Assembly (NCBI GenBank): GCA_017991025.1 | Contig: JAGNMT010000188.1 | Location: 1-7,066, forward strand | Length of the DNA: 7,066 nucleotides | Reading direction: 5' to 3' | Source: Verrucomicrobiales bacterium | Lineage (GTDB): Bacteria > Verrucomicrobiota > Verrucomicrobiia > Verrucomicrobiales > DEV007 | In this document: in pieces, positions 6,680 to 7,066 of the stretch | How positions within the stretch are numbered: position 1 is the stretch's first letter | How the letters are laid out: each line of letters opens with the position of its first letter | Position numbers and translations under genes: made by a program | The notes under the pieces: model-generated | Told to the model about the DNA's origin: nothing | Databases searched by the model: none | The model's input: the letters and a program-made list of their open reading frames with translations, nothing else

Positions 6680-7066
6680 TCAGAGCGCCGCACGGTAAAC
6701 TTCTTCGAGAAGTGCCGAAGTCACCGGAACGGGATTGAACTGCGCGGTCCACTGAGTGGCAGCCTCCTGCGCGAGTTGGGGAATCATCGCTTCATTGACA
6801 CCTAGGCTGCGCAGTGATAAATCCATCGAACTCTGCTGCAAATGAAACCGGACACGGTCCGGGAGATTCCTCATCCCGGCAAGAGAGGCATAAACACCAG
6901 CCGCTGTGGAATCGCGCTCATTAAACTCGATCACATGTGGCAGCATCGTCCCAACCGCCTGTCCGTGAACGATTCCGAAATGCGCGGTCAGTGGATTGGC
7001 GCAGGAATGAGCAATCCCCAGCATCGAGTTCTCAATCGCCGCCCCCGCAAAGGCGGCACCGAGTTG
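6680..7066 (-). CDS. Iron-containing alcohol dehydrogenase, C-terminal part (5' end beyond window)
   Basis: The frame is open from the right edge to a TGA at 6682-6680, giving the last 128 residues of a protein that is normally about 380-400 residues. The visible part is the helical metal-binding domain of the group III (Fe-dependent) alcohol dehydrogenases (PF00465), which interconvert alcohols and aldehydes or ketones with NAD(P)H. It contains the signature AGAAIENSMLGIAHSCANPL followed by GIVHGQAVGTMLPHVIEFN. Counting from the first visible residue, His20 and His34 are 14 apart, exactly the spacing of the metal-ligand histidines 263 and 277 of E. coli FucO. The position four after the first ligand is Asn24, where FucO has His267. 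The C-terminus (NPVPVTSALLEEVYRAAL) is typical of the family. The ATG at 7024 is internal to the domain and not the true start. Substrate cannot be told from this fragment. It is co-directional with the ligase cluster but separated by 92 bases; a functional link is not supported. Confidence 0.93.
   Translation of the reverse strand, partial: QLGAAFAGAAIENSMLGIAHSCANPLTAHFGIVHGQAVGTMLPHVIEFNERDSTAAGVYASLAGMRNLPDRVRFHLQQSSMDLSLRSLGVNEAMIPQLAQEAATQWTAQFNPVPVTSALLEEVYRAAL

Noticed and set aside
7022..7024. ATG at 7024 as the true start of the dehydrogenase gene
   Set aside because: It falls in the middle of the conserved Fe-ADH signature; the frame continues open and family-like to the right edge, so the real start is outside the window.

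Overview
All five genes visible in this 7.1 kb window lie on the minus strand, so transcription runs from the right edge to the left edge. From right to left they are: the C-terminal part of an iron-containing alcohol dehydrogenase (cut by the right edge); a complete stand-alone circularly permuted ATP-grasp protein; a complete alpha-E domain protein; a complete 1113-residue protein joining a transglutaminase-like domain to a DUF2126 putative amidoligase domain; and the N-terminal 240 residues of a second, divergent circularly permuted ATP-grasp protein (cut by the left edge). The plus strand shows only antisense shadow frames. There are no RNA genes, CRISPR arrays, insertion sequences or attachment sites that I can support, and the longest gap between genes is 92 bases.

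The last four genes form a tight cluster with gaps of 20, 32 and 8 bases, so they are very likely one operon. The families match the peptide- or amide-bond-forming 'amidoligase' neighbourhoods predicted by comparative genomics (Iyer, Aravind and colleagues, 2009): ATP-grasp ligases and a glutamine-synthetase-like ligase would join a carboxylate to an amine, the alpha-helical alpha-E protein would be an obligate partner, and the transglutaminase-like cysteine peptidase fold would trim, cleave or transfer the product. Up to three ATP-dependent ligase modules (two ATP-grasp, one GS-like) are encoded here, plus one thiol transferase or peptidase. To my knowledge, substrate and product are experimentally unknown. 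The proteins lack obvious signal peptides or membrane segments, so a cytoplasmic pathway is inferred. The alcohol dehydrogenase is co-directional, but a 92-base gap separates it from the cluster and it has no known link to it.

The organism is a bacterium of moderately high GC content (mid-50s percent by eye). The alcohol dehydrogenase variant and this gene set are reminiscent of Verrucomicrobiota or Planctomycetota, but that is a memory-based impression and a proteobacterial or other host is possible. Shine-Dalgarno signals are mostly weak; only the transglutaminase/DUF2126 gene has a clear GGAG. Gene order, spacing and uniform composition suggest resident rather than recently acquired DNA.
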